DNA from: Sphaerisporangium sp. TRM90804
GTDB taxonomy: Bacteria > Actinomycetota > Actinomycetes > Streptosporangiales > Streptosporangiaceae
Length of the DNA stretch: 64,000 nt
NCBI RefSeq assembly: GCF_029846175.1
Contig: NZ_JARWAC010000002.1
Location: 282,028 to 346,027, forward strand
Direction of reading: 5' to 3'
Below the pieces are notes generated by a model, which ran no database searches, was not told the DNA's origin, and saw only the letters and a program-made list of their open reading frames with translations. Position numbers and translations under genes: made by a program. This document shows positions 31,721 through 40,595 of the stretch, piece by piece. The number at the start of each line of letters is the position of its first letter. The stretch's first letter is position 1.

Positions 31721-32626
31721 GTGTTCGACCCGACGGATCTCTACCGGCTCGGCGGTGACGTCCCTGAGCTGACCGATCCGGTGCTGCTCTACCATTTTGA
31801 GGGCTTCGTGGACGCCGGTGGGGCCGGAAGGCTCGCCATCGGCCACCTGCTCGCCGAACTGGAGCACCGGGTCGTGGCGACGTTCGATGTCGACCGGCTT
31901 CTCGACTACCGCTCACGGCGCCCGCTCATGACCTTCGACACCGACCGCTGGGTCGACTGCGAGGCCCCCGAGCTGGCCGTACATCTCGCGCACGACGCCA
32001 CAGGCACGCCGTTCCTGCTGATGAGCGGCCCCGAGCCCGACCGCGAGTGGGAGCTGTTCACGCGGGCGGTGAGCGCGCTCGCCACCCGGCTGAAGGTCGG
32101 CAAGCTGGTCACCGTGCACGGCATCCCCATGGCGGCGCCGCACACCCGGCCCCTGGGCGTGACGGCCCACGGCACCCGGCCCGAGCTGCTGTCCGGCCCC
32201 GGCAGCCCGTTCGGCAAGATCCAGGTGCCGGGCAGCGCCGCGGCGCTGATCGAGCTGCGGCTGGGCGCGCGCGGCCACGACGCCCTCGGGTACGCCGTGC
32301 ACGTCCCGCACTACCTGGCCCAGGCCGAGTACCCACGGGCGGCGGTCACCGCGCTGGAGGCCATCACCCGCAGCACGGGCCTGGTGTTCCCGCTGGAGGG
32401 CCTGCGCGACGCCGCCGAGAAGACCACGGCCGAGATCGAGGAGCAGATCGTGGCCTCGGCCGAGCTGTCCACGGCCATCAAGGGCCTGGAGCAGCAGTAC
32501 GACGCGTTCACGGCGGGCGCGGAACGCGAGAGCCTCATGGCCGAGCCCGCTCCCATGCCCACGGGCGACGAGCTGGCCGCGCAGTTCGAGCGGTTCCTGG
32601 CCGAACGCGACGAGAGCGACTCGTGA
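31721..32626 (+). CDS. PAC2-family protein
   Basis: A 301-residue member of the PAC2 (proteasome-assembly-chaperone-like) family found in proteasome-bearing actinobacteria. Family landmarks include YHFEGFVDAGGAG near the N-terminus, TFDVDRLLDYRSRRP, LLMSGPEPDREW and VTVHGIPMAAPHTRP. The C-terminal 60 residues are a charged helix. GTG 31721 fits the usual family start just before DPTDLYRLG. Its stop overlaps the next GTG. Biochemical role unproven. Confidence 0.9.
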   Translation: MFDPTDLYRLGGDVPELTDPVLLYHFEGFVDAGGAGRLAIGHLLAELEHRVVATFDVDRLLDYRSRRPLMTFDTDRWVDCEAPELAVHLAHDATGTPFLLMSGPEPDREWELFTRAVSALATRLKVGKLVTVHGIPMAAPHTRPLGVTAHGTRPELLSGPGSPFGKIQVPGSAAALIELRLGARGHDALGYAVHVPHYLAQAEYPRAAVTALEAITRSTGLVFPLEGLRDAAEKTTAEIEEQIVASAELSTAIKGLEQQYDAFTAGAERESLMAEPAPMPTGDELAAQFERFLAERDESDS

Positions 32627-33675
32627 TCAACGTCGGCCTGGTGGGGTACGGCCCCGCCGGGGCGTTCTTCCACGGCCCGCTCATCGCCGCGACCCCGGGC
32701 CTTCGCCTGGACGCCGTCGTGACCCGCGACCCCGAGCGGTCCGCCCTGGTGCGCCGCGACCACCCCGGGGCGCGGGTGGTCTCCTCGGCCGAGGAGCTGG
32801 TCGGCCTCGGCCCCGACCTCGTGGTCATCGCCTCGCCCAACCGCACGCACGTGCCGTTCGCCACGCTCGCGCTCTCGGCCGGGCTGCCGGTCGTGGTCGA
32901 CAAGCCGCTGGCCGGCACCGCCGCCGAGGCCCTGGAGCTCGTCCGGCTGGCCGGCGAGCGCGGCGTCATGCTCACGGTGTTCCAGAACCGCCGCTGGGAC
33001 GGCGACTACCGCACCCTGTGCGAGCTCACCCTCGGGCGGGTCCACCGCTTCGAGTCGCGCTTCGAGCGCTGGCGCCCGGTGCCCAAGGGCGGGTGGCGCG
33101 AGACCGGCGGGCCCGAGGAGCTGGGGGGCGTGCTCTACGACCTCGGCAGCCACCTGGTCGACCAGGCGCTGCAGTACCTCGGCCCGGTGACCGACGTGTA
33201 CGCCGAAGCCGACGTCCGGCGTGCCGGGGCCGGCGACGACGACGCCTTCGTCGCGCTCACCCACGCGAACGGGGCCCGGTCGCACCTGTGGATGAGCGCG
33301 GTGGCCGGGCAGCTCGGGCCGCGCTTCCGCGTGCTGGGCTCGGAGGCCGCGTACGTCAAGTGGGGGCTCGACCCGCAGGAGGAGCGGCTGCGGGCGGGCG
33401 AGCGCCCCGACGGCCGTCCCGAGTGGGGCGCCGAGCCCGCCGAGCGCTGGGGGGTGCTCGGGGTCGAGGGGCGCAGCCGTCCGGTGGAGACCGTGCCGGG
33501 CGCCTACCTCGACTTCTACACCGGCGTCGCCGCCTGCCTTCGCGACGGCGCGCCGCCTCCGGTCGACCCGTCCGGGGTGGCCGACGCGCTGGCCGTCCTG
33601 CACGCGGCGCACACCTCGGCCGCCGAACGCCGCGTCATCTCCCTGGAACCCCCGCTGACCCCCACCGCCGCCTGA
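32623..33675 (+). CDS. Gfo/Idh/MocA-family oxidoreductase
   Basis: A 350-residue NAD(P)-dependent oxidoreductase. Rossmann loop GLVGYGPAGAFFHGP, second-domain motif VVVDKPLAGT with the catalytic Lys of the (E/D)KP signature, and DLGSHLVDQAL with the active-site His. It is coupled to the PAC2 gene by a four-base overlap. Related proteins are often scyllo-inositol or sugar dehydrogenases; here no catabolic neighbours point to a substrate. The last 17 codons are partly duplicated downstream (see repeat). Confidence 0.9.
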   Translation: MINVGLVGYGPAGAFFHGPLIAATPGLRLDAVVTRDPERSALVRRDHPGARVVSSAEELVGLGPDLVVIASPNRTHVPFATLALSAGLPVVVDKPLAGTAAEALELVRLAGERGVMLTVFQNRRWDGDYRTLCELTLGRVHRFESRFERWRPVPKGGWRETGGPEELGGVLYDLGSHLVDQALQYLGPVTDVYAEADVRRAGAGDDDAFVALTHANGARSHLWMSAVAGQLGPRFRVLGSEAAYVKWGLDPQEERLRAGERPDGRPEWGAEPAERWGVLGVEGRSRPVETVPGAYLDFYTGVAACLRDGAPPPVDPSGVADALAVLHAAHTSAAERRVISLEPPLTPTAA

Positions 33676-33760
33676 TCACCCGGGGCGGCCGGCACACCGG
33701 CCGTCCCGCGGCGCACACCTCGGCCGCCGAACGCCGGGTCAGCCGCCCTGGAACCCCGCC
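33604..33760. repeat. direct duplication of the 3' end of the oxidoreductase gene
   Basis: 33604-33656 (inside the gene) and 33708-33760 (after the terminator) share GCGGCGCACACCTCGGCCGC and CGAACGCCG exactly, then continue with lower identity (CCTGGAACCCC). The distance between copies is 104 bp and spans the stop codon and the terminator hairpin. Confidence 0.85.
33682..33707 (+). terminator. GC-rich stem-loop terminator
   Basis: GGGGCGGCCGG / CCGGCCGTCCC with a CACA loop, 10 of 11 bases paired, 7 bp after the oxidoreductase stop. No T-run follows, as is common in actinomycetes. Confidence 0.7.
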
Positions 33761-33825
33761 AGACGGGGCCGGCCGTGTGGCGCGCCCGGCAGACCCGGCG
33801 GCGCCGGGCCTTCGGGCGTGCGGGG

Positions 33826-34647
33826 TCAGTCCAGGAGGCGGGCGCGCAGGGCGGTCGTGTCGGCGGCCGTCCAGCCGTGGCGGTCCAGCCAGCCGAGCGC
33901 GCCGTCGTAGGTCTCGTCGAGCACCCGCAGGAAGTTCTCCATGAACACCGGGCGCGGCCGGTGGCTCTCGGCGGGGCGGGAGTCCATGTCGGCGCGGTAG
34001 GTGTCGCTCTCCCGCAGGCGCGCGAGGATGCCCTCCAGGCGGTCGCCGGTCGCGGCGTAGTCGGTCACGATGGCCTCGCGGGTGGCTCCGGCGACCGAGA
34101 GGGCCAGCGCGCACACCACTCCGGTGCGGTCCTTCCCGGCCGCGCAGTGGACGATCGCCGCGCCGTCGCCGCTCGCCAGCACGCGCAGCGCCGCGACGAC
34201 CGAGTCGGGCCGGTCGCGCAGGTAGCCGTGGTAGAAGCCGAGCACCCTGCGCTCGGCGTCATCGTGCTCGCGCCTGCCCTGCCAGGGGAGCACCTTGGCG
34301 CCGTCGACGCGGGCCCGCTCGCCGGGGACGCCGGTGTCGGCCTCGACGTCGGTGTTGCGACCGCCCTCGGGGAAGAGTGTCAGATGATGCACGGTGACCT
34401 CGGGCACCCGGGTGAGCGGGCCGGGCCCTTCGAGCGACACCTCGGTGGTGGTGCGCAGGTCCACCACGTCCGCCAGTTTCAGCTCGCCGACGAGGAGCGC
34501 GACGTCGGCGTCGGTGAGGCCCTGGAGGTTGTCGGAGCGCAGCACGCGTCCGAATCGTGTGGTCCCGCCGTCGACCGTGGGAAGACCGCCCAGGTCTCGC
34601 ACGTTCGCGGCGCCGTCTAGAGCTATCCACCTCGTCAGATCGTTCAT
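33826..34647 (-). CDS. protein-tyrosine phosphatase, SiwC/PtpB-like
   Basis: A 273-residue phosphatase with the P-loop HCAAGKDRTG (H-C-x5-R plus the Lys-Asp of the atypical lipid/tyrosine phosphatases such as mycobacterial PtpB). An N-terminal ANVRDLGGLPT and a VVDLRTTTEV strand, then GRREHDDAERRV, fit the family. ATG 34647 follows GGGAAG; a GTG immediately before it would add one residue. It stands alone on the minus strand. Targets are unknown and could be phosphoproteins or phosphoinositides. Confidence 0.9.
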   Translation of the reverse strand: MNDLTRWIALDGAANVRDLGGLPTVDGGTTRFGRVLRSDNLQGLTDADVALLVGELKLADVVDLRTTTEVSLEGPGPLTRVPEVTVHHLTLFPEGGRNTDVEADTGVPGERARVDGAKVLPWQGRREHDDAERRVLGFYHGYLRDRPDSVVAALRVLASGDGAAIVHCAAGKDRTGVVCALALSVAGATREAIVTDYAATGDRLEGILARLRESDTYRADMDSRPAESHRPRPVFMENFLRVLDETYDGALGWLDRHGWTAADTTALRARLLD

Positions 34648-34810
34648 CACTTCCCAGCCTATATGCGCTTAATGTCCGCAAGGGAAATGCCGCGAGAGCA
34701 CAGTGTCAAAAGACACCCCCCGGGCGTGGCGGCTGCCATCGTGGTCGCGGGCCGCGCGTGATGTAAAGAAGCGACCATTCGCTCCTCCACCCGCTTCCAG
34801 AGGAGTTCAC

Positions 34811-35686
34811 GTGAAAACGCGAAGTCCCTCCCCCGGGCTCGTGCTCGATCCCTGGCTGCCGGCCGACATCGCCCGCGTGCTGCGCGACAGCCCCGAAGCA
34901 CTCCAGGCCGTGCGCGCCGGCCGGACGCCGCCCGCGTCCGGGCCCGCCCCCGCCACCCTTCTGGGCATGACGGCGCTGCTGCTGTTCATGCTGCTGCTGA
35001 CCGGCCCGTGGGGCATGGTCACCGTCGGCGCGGTCGCCACCGGCTTCCGCGGCGTCCAGCTGCTCGCGGGGGACCCCCGCGAACGCGAGGCGCGGCGCAG
35101 GCTGCGGATCGCGTCCGCGCACGCCGGCCGTTTCCTGCTGCCCGACGACTTCGACGCCGGATGCGGCGCGCTGATGGCCCGGGCACAGGACGCCGCCGCG
35201 ACGGTGCTCGGCTCGCGGGTCAACCACGCCGGCCTGCTCGACGCGATCGACAACGCGGTCACCCTGCCCGCCGAGCTGTGGCGTCTCGGCCAGCGGCTGG
35301 CCGGTCTCACCCGGACCCGGGCCGAGCACGACCGCATCGTCCCGCGCGACCTGCCCGACGACGTCGCCCAGGCCTTCACCCCCTACGAGGAGGCGCTCGG
35401 CCAGGTTCTGCGCTCGCTGGAGACGCGCGTGGCCGCTCTGGAGGACTACGCCGGGGAGGTGGCGCGGGCGGACGCCGTCTACCTGGCGTACCAGCGGCTC
35501 GGGGTGCTGCGGGAGCGCACCCCGGACTACGAGCGCCTCCTGGCCGAGACCGCCGAGGACGACCCCGCCCTGTCCCCCGTGCTGCGGCTCACCGACCAGG
35601 CGCGGGAGATGGAGCTGACCTTCCGCGCGACCCTCACCACCGCCCGCAGGGCCGCCGACCACCTGCGCGCCCTCACCGCCGCCTGA
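34811..35686 (+). CDS. membrane-anchored helical protein of unknown function
   Basis: A 291-residue protein starting at GTG with AGGAG five bases upstream. After about 45 soluble residues come one or two close hydrophobic segments (LGMTALLLFMLLLTGPWGMVTVG, partly listed). The remaining 200 residues are strongly helical and charged, probably a cytoplasmic coiled coil. No catalytic motif is recognisable. A 12-bp terminator stem follows. Unknown function. Confidence 0.75.
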   Translation: MKTRSPSPGLVLDPWLPADIARVLRDSPEALQAVRAGRTPPASGPAPATLLGMTALLLFMLLLTGPWGMVTVGAVATGFRGVQLLAGDPREREARRRLRIASAHAGRFLLPDDFDAGCGALMARAQDAAATVLGSRVNHAGLLDAIDNAVTLPAELWRLGQRLAGLTRTRAEHDRIVPRDLPDDVAQAFTPYEEALGQVLRSLETRVAALEDYAGEVARADAVYLAYQRLGVLRERTPDYERLLAETAEDDPALSPVLRLTDQAREMELTFRATLTTARRAADHLRALTAA

Positions 35687-35700
35687 GGACCACCCCCCGA

Positions 35701-35738
35701 GCCGGGGCCGGCCGTCCCCCACGCGCGCCGGCCCCGGC
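35701..35738. terminator. perfect 12-bp stem-loop
   Basis: GCCGGGGCCGGC (35701-35712) and its exact complement (35727-35738), 14-nt loop. Lies 14 bp after the stop of the membrane-anchored protein gene. Confidence 0.7.
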
Positions 35739-35778
35739 GCCAAGCACATGCCCGTTCGCACCGACCGCCGGGGGCGCG

Positions 35779-35971
35779 AGGAGGCGACCCCATCGGCCGG
35801 GAGGCGGCGCCGTCAGGAGCCCACTCTCGCCGGTCGCGCAGACGGCGCCGCCGGGAGGAGGCGACCCCCGCCGGTCGGGAGGTGGCGCCGCCGGCAGGTG
35901 ACCTTCGCCGGTCGCGGAGGCGGCGGCGTCAGGAGGAGGCGACCTCGCCGGTCGGGGAGGTCGCGCCGGGG
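35779..35971. repeat. five imperfect tandem units of about 39 bp, running into the STAND gene 3' end
   Basis: Units share the core GGAGGCGACC-x-CGCCGGTCG-GGAGG-GGCGCCG. The last unit (about 35933-35971) encodes the final 13 codons of the STAND gene on the minus strand. The other four lie beyond its stop codon and look like degenerate copies of that end. They fill most of the 242-bp gap. Confidence 0.8.
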
Positions 35972-38595
35972 TGGGTCACCCGGCGAAGGACGCCCTGGGC
36001 GCGGGCCATGCCCGCCTGGTTGCCGAGGCTGCGGTAGAGCTCCAGGGCCTGCGTGACCGGCTCGCGGGCCTGCTCGGGACGGCCGGCGTCGGCGAGCACC
36101 TCGGCCAGGGTGCGCAGGCTCCTGGCCTGCCACCAGCGGTCGTCCAGCGCCTCGAAGCCGGCCACGGCGCGGCGCAGGGAGGCCACCGCGCGGTCGGTCC
36201 GGCCGATGCGGGCCAGGGCACGGCCCTCGGAGACCTCGCTGCGCGCCACGCCCCAGGAGTCGCCGAGCCGTTCCAGCGCCTCCTTGGCGGCCACCACCGA
36301 CGCGTACTCCTGCAGGCCGTTCTCCGGGTCGCCGATCTCCCCCGCCGTCCGCAGGCAGCGGGCCTCCTCCCACTCCTCCCGCCGGTCGCGGAAGGCCTTG
36401 GTCGCGAACAGCAGGGCGTTGCGCGCGATGGCGTACTTCCGTTCGGCGGCCGCGTGGTCGCCCGCCGCCCGAAGCGCGCGGGCCTCGGCGCCCAGCACCT
36501 CGCCGAGCGCGCGCTGGGTCTGGGCCTCGGAGTAGCGGTTGGCGTCCTCCTGGAACACCGCCAGCGCCTCCTCCAGCAGCTCGCGGGCCTCGCCGAGCCG
36601 GCGCTGCGCTATCAGCAGCTCCGCCAGGTTGCGCTGGGTGCGCGCCGACCACCAGCGGTCGCCCTCGGCCTTGAACACGGCGACGGCGTCGACGAGGTAG
36701 CCCTTGCCCCGGTCCAGGCCGCCCTCGTTGAACAGCGCCATGCCGACCGAGCGCATCGCCCGGGCCGCCCACCAGGACTCGCCGAGGCCGGTGAAGATCT
36801 GCAGGGCGTGCTCGGCGTCGCGCAGCGCGTCCGTGCGGCTGCCCTGGCCCCCCAGCACGGCGGCCCGCTCCAGCAGGGCGATGCCGAGGGCGCGCGCGTC
36901 CCCCATCTGGACCGCCGCCTCGTGGGCGGTCTCGGCCGCGATCCGCCAGTCGGACCAGTAGGCGCGCAGCGAGTGGCTGAGCGAGCAGAAGGCCCGCCCC
37001 AGCCCCCAGGCCGGCTCCCACATGCCCAGGGCGCGCGCCTGGTGGACGGCGGCCAGCAGCGCGAACCGCTCGGCGTTGAACCACTCGGCGGCCGGGGCCT
37101 GCTCGTTCACCAGCACCAGCGCCCCGGCCTGGCGCTGCGCGCCGCGACGGCGCCAGTCCTGCGGCCAGCGGGCCGTCGCGGCGGCCTCGGCCCTGCGGCG
37201 GTACCCGCCGAGGACCCGCCCGACGGCGGCACGGCGCGCCTCCTCCGGCTCCTCCAGCACCGCGCGCTCGCGGGCGTAGAGGCGCACCAGGTCGTGCAGC
37301 CGGTACCGCGTCGGCGTGCTCGCGCCCGGGTCGCCCTCCTGGTGGAGGAACTCCACGAGCTGGGCGTCGACCAGCGACTCCAGCTGGTCCTCCCCGTCCA
37401 TCGCCGAGACGCCGAGCAGGTCGCCCGCGACCCAGCCGGGGACGTCGGGCGCGGAGAGCAGGGCCAGCAGGCGCAGCAGGCGCCGCTGGATGTCGGTGCA
37501 GGTGTCGTAGCCGAGCTGGAGCGACGCGCGCACGCTGAGGTCGATCTTGGGCGCGACCTCCAGCTGGTCGAGGCGGCGGCGCTCGTCGCGCAGCCGCTCG
37601 GCGAAGTCGGCGAGCGTCCATCTCTCCCGGGTGCGCAGGCGGCCGCCGCAGATGCTGATCGCCAGCGGCAGCAGACCGCACATGCGGGCGATGCGCTCGG
37701 CCGACTCCGGGTCGGCGGCGACGCGGTCGTCCCCGGCGAGGCGGGCGAGCAGCTCCACCGCCTGGGCCTCGCTGAAGACCGACAGCTTGCGGTCGTGCGC
37801 GTTGAGCAGGAAGAGCGGCTGCCGCGAGGTGACGATGACCGCGCACCCCGAGTCGGGCGGGATGATGTCCCTGACCTGCTCGCCCCGCTCCGCGTTGTCC
37901 AGGAAGATCAGGATTCGGCGGCCCCTGGTCCAGGTCCACCACAGCTTCTGCAGCTCGCGCGGGCCGCCCGGGTCGGTGGTGAGCCGCACCCCCAGCGCGC
38001 GCAGGAACCCGAGCAGCACCTCCTCCGGCTCCACGGGCAGCTCGGTGCCGCGCAGGTCGAAGTAGAGCTGGCCGTCGGGGTAGGCGTCCTTGATCTCGTG
38101 CGCGAACCGCGTGGCCAGCGCCGACTTGCCGACCCCGCCCGGCCCGAAGATCGAGACGGTGAGCGGCGCCGCCGGGGCGTCCTTGCGGCCCGCGCGGCGG
38201 CCGGCGAACGCGCGGCGCAGCTCCGCCAGCGAGTCGCCTCGCCCGGTGAAGTGCTCGATGACCGGGGGAAGCTGCGCGGGCACCCCGTCGTCGCCCGCCG
38301 CCCCGGGCGACCCGGCGTCCTCATGCCCGCCGCCGCCGGTGGTGGCCCAGGTGAGCACCCCGACCAGCAGGGCGGCGAGCATGGTGACCGCCACCTTGAC
38401 GGCGAGCGGCAGGTCCCAGACGTCCAGCGAGGTGGCCAGCACGCTCGCGACGGCGGCGCCGATGCCGGCCATCGAGGGCGCCAGGCGGACCAGCAGCCTG
38501 CGACGACGACGCGCGCCCGCCCGAGGGCCTGGCCGGTGACCGGCGCGGAGCCTCGGGGCGGTTCGCCGATCCAGTGGCCGCGACGGCCGAGGCAT
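35929..38595 (-). CDS. membrane-anchored STAND (NB-ARC) ATPase with TPR repeats
   Basis: An 888-residue protein. A basic N-terminus leads to two helices (about 38-58 and 65-84). NB-ARC follows, with Walker A GPGGVGKS (151-158), Walker B RILIFLDNAE and LLPLAISICGG. A winged-helix-like region at about 390-480 and a TPR superhelix of some ten repeats (about 500-875; several contain WW or WAAR) complete it. There is no LuxR or SARP DNA-binding domain. It is probably a membrane-tethered signal-transduction or defence-like ATPase. ATG 38595 has GGAGGGAC upstream. Only the last 13 codons overlap the tandem repeat, which suggests a recently fluctuating C-terminus. Confidence 0.88.
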   Translation of the reverse strand: MPRPSRPLDRRTAPRLRAGHRPGPRAGARRRRRLLVRLAPSMAGIGAAVASVLATSLDVWDLPLAVKVAVTMLAALLVGVLTWATTGGGGHEDAGSPGAAGDDGVPAQLPPVIEHFTGRGDSLAELRRAFAGRRAGRKDAPAAPLTVSIFGPGGVGKSALATRFAHEIKDAYPDGQLYFDLRGTELPVEPEEVLLGFLRALGVRLTTDPGGPRELQKLWWTWTRGRRILIFLDNAERGEQVRDIIPPDSGCAVIVTSRQPLFLLNAHDRKLSVFSEAQAVELLARLAGDDRVAADPESAERIARMCGLLPLAISICGGRLRTRERWTLADFAERLRDERRRLDQLEVAPKIDLSVRASLQLGYDTCTDIQRRLLRLLALLSAPDVPGWVAGDLLGVSAMDGEDQLESLVDAQLVEFLHQEGDPGASTPTRYRLHDLVRLYARERAVLEEPEEARRAAVGRVLGGYRRRAEAAATARWPQDWRRRGAQRQAGALVLVNEQAPAAEWFNAERFALLAAVHQARALGMWEPAWGLGRAFCSLSHSLRAYWSDWRIAAETAHEAAVQMGDARALGIALLERAAVLGGQGSRTDALRDAEHALQIFTGLGESWWAARAMRSVGMALFNEGGLDRGKGYLVDAVAVFKAEGDRWWSARTQRNLAELLIAQRRLGEARELLEEALAVFQEDANRYSEAQTQRALGEVLGAEARALRAAGDHAAAERKYAIARNALLFATKAFRDRREEWEEARCLRTAGEIGDPENGLQEYASVVAAKEALERLGDSWGVARSEVSEGRALARIGRTDRAVASLRRAVAGFEALDDRWWQARSLRTLAEVLADAGRPEQAREPVTQALELYRSLGNQAGMARAQGVLRRVTHPGATSPTGEVASS

Positions 38596-38936
38596 GCGTC
38601 CCTCCGAGGGGCGTGACGCGTCTTCTGCCCCGATTCAACCAGATGGACGGTGATCGCGCGCTTCGCCGGAAGGCGCGAACCGGCCGGCGGGCGCTCGGCT
38701 TCCTTTCGAACATCGCCCCGCCCGCGAAACACTCTTGTAACGGGGAACGCTTTACCGTGACCGTAATTCAGCTATCCGAAACGTTTAAATCGGACGACAC
38801 ACCCGAAATTTGCCCTTTCCCCGGTAATGCCACTTGCGAGATCATCTCTCCCTTAACCTGCTCTGGGCAAAGATCGGAGGAGCCACCGCGCCGGCTCCTG
38901 GACGCCCGTACGAGAAAGGGGAACGGTGATCCCGTC
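38596..38936 (+). other. 341-bp spacer and probable leader of the ECF operon
   Basis: The region between divergent genes is clearly AT-richer from 38755 to 38875 than its surroundings, as expected for promoters. A short hairpin AGGAGCC-N8-GGCTCCT sits at 38878-38899, about 40 nt before the first GTG. I tried to match the leader to SAM, cobalamin, THF, preQ1 and guanidine riboswitch cores and could not. No gene is visible. Confidence 0.4.
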
Positions 38937-40595
38937 GTGACCGCGCTCATCGAGGTCCGTGACGCGACCGTCCGCTACCTTTCCACCGGGCAGACGGCGC
39001 TCGGCACGACCTCCCTCACGGTGCGTCGTGGCGACCTCACACTCGTGAGCGGGCCGTCCGGCTGCGGCAAGAGCACGCTCCTGCGCCTGCTCAACGGCCT
39101 CATCCCGCACGCCTACCGCGCACAGGTCGGCGGGGAGGTGCTCATCGGCGGCCGGCCGGCGGCCGGGCGCACCATCCGCGACCTCTCCTCGGTGGTCGGC
39201 ACCATGCTGCAGGACCCGCGCAAACAGGTCGTCGGCGCCACGGTCGCGGCGGAGCTGGCCTTCGGCCCGGAGAACCTCGGGCTGTCCCGCGAGGAGATCG
39301 GGCGGCGGATCGCCGAGGTGGCCGCGCGCGTCGGCATCACCCATCTGCTGGAGCGCGCCACCGCCGAGCTCAGCGGCGGGGAGCTGCAGATGGTCGCCTT
39401 CGCGGGCGTGCTGGTGATGCGGCCCTCGGTCGTCGTGGTGGACGAGCCGCTCGCCAACCTCGACCCGGCGGCGAGCCTGCGGCTGATGCGCGAGGTGCGG
39501 CGGTTCGTCGACGAGGGCGGCGCCGCCGTGGTCGTCGAGCACCGGGTCGAGGACATCCTGGAGTTCGGTCCCACCGAGGTGCTCTACCTGGAAGGCGGCG
39601 TCACCGGCTACCAGGGCCCGGTCGCCGAGTTCCTGCGGGTGGCGCCGGTCGGGCACGTCAGGCTGCCGTTCTCCGCGCTGGTGGCCCGGGCCGCGGAGCT
39701 GCCCGAGGTCCCGCCCGCCCCGCCGCGCGCGCGGGAGCGGAACGCCGCGCCGCGCCTGGAGTACCGCGGTGCCCGGCTCGGGTACGGCGAACACACGGTG
39801 CTCACCGGAGTCGACCTCGCCCTGGGCCCGCGTGAGCGGGTGGCCGTCCTCGGGCCCAACGGCGCGGGGAAGTCCACCCTGCTGCGGGCCGCCGTGCTGC
39901 TCGTCGCCGCCTCCGCGGGCGAGGTGCTCGTGGACGGCGCGCCGGTCGCCGAACGGTCGGTGCTCAGCCTGGCCACCACCTTCGGGTACGTCTTCCAGAA
40001 CCCCGGCCAGGCGCTGTTCAGCGCCACGGTGGCCCGCGAGCTGGCGTTCGGGCCGCGCAACCTCGGCCGGAGCCCCGAGGAGATCGCCGAGGAGTCCCGG
40101 CTGGCCCTGCGCGCGGTGCTGCTGGACGACGAGCAGGACGTCATGGAGCGCCCGCCGCGCACGCTGTCGTTCGGCCAGCAGCGGCGCCTCACCGTCGCGC
40201 TGGCGCTGGCGATGCGGCCGCGAACGCTCATCCTGGACGAGCCGACCGCCGGGCAGGACCTGCGCACCACCAACGAGTTCCTCGGCCACGCCCTCGCCGC
40301 CCCCAGCGTGGAGAGCGTCTACTTCATCACCCACGACGTCGACCTCGCCCTGACCCACGCCGACCGGGTCGTGGTCGTGGACGAGGGCCGCGTGGTCGCC
40401 GACGCCTCCCCCGCCGAGCTGGCACGCGACCGGCAGGTGTGGTCGCGCGCGGGCCTGCGCGCCACGAGCCTGGTCGCGGCGGCGCGCGACCACCTGCCCG
40501 ACGCGGGGCCGCTCCCGCACCCGTTCGACCTGGCCCGGCGCCTGTCCACCCTCGAACGTTCCAACCCATCCCCCCAGGAAGGAACCGCACCATGA
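38937..40595 (+). CDS. ECF transporter double ATPase (EcfA1-EcfA2 fusion)
   Basis: A 552-residue tandem ABC ATPase. First half: Walker A GPSGCGKST (39-47), Q-loop region MLQDPRKQ, signature LSGGELQ and Walker B VVVVDEP. Second half: Walker A GPNGAGKST (about 311-319), FQNPGQALFSATVARELAFGP (partly listed, typical of EcfA), the altered signature LSFGQQRR and LILDEP. The non-canonical SFGQQ signature means that one composite site may be less active. GTG 38937 is the best start although its Shine-Dalgarno (GAAAGGGG) is 15 bases away. It overlaps the S-component gene by four bases. It powers vitamin or nutrient uptake together with S and T. Confidence 0.92.
   Translation: MTALIEVRDATVRYLSTGQTALGTTSLTVRRGDLTLVSGPSGCGKSTLLRLLNGLIPHAYRAQVGGEVLIGGRPAAGRTIRDLSSVVGTMLQDPRKQVVGATVAAELAFGPENLGLSREEIGRRIAEVAARVGITHLLERATAELSGGELQMVAFAGVLVMRPSVVVVDEPLANLDPAASLRLMREVRRFVDEGGAAVVVEHRVEDILEFGPTEVLYLEGGVTGYQGPVAEFLRVAPVGHVRLPFSALVARAAELPEVPPAPPRARERNAAPRLEYRGARLGYGEHTVLTGVDLALGPRERVAVLGPNGAGKSTLLRAAVLLVAASAGEVLVDGAPVAERSVLSLATTFGYVFQNPGQALFSATVARELAFGPRNLGRSPEEIAEESRLALRAVLLDDEQDVMERPPRTLSFGQQRRLTVALALAMRPRTLILDEPTAGQDLRTTNEFLGHALAAPSVESVYFITHDVDLALTHADRVVVVDEGRVVADASPAELARDRQVWSRAGLRATSLVAAARDHLPDAGPLPHPFDLARRLSTLERSNPSPQEGTAP

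Noticed and set aside
35779..35971. possible CRISPR array
   Set aside because: Units are adjacent without unique spacers, and the last one is coding sequence of the neighbouring gene.
38755..38930. SAM, THF or cobalamin riboswitch upstream of the ECF operon
   Set aside because: None of the conserved core sequences of those classes could be found.
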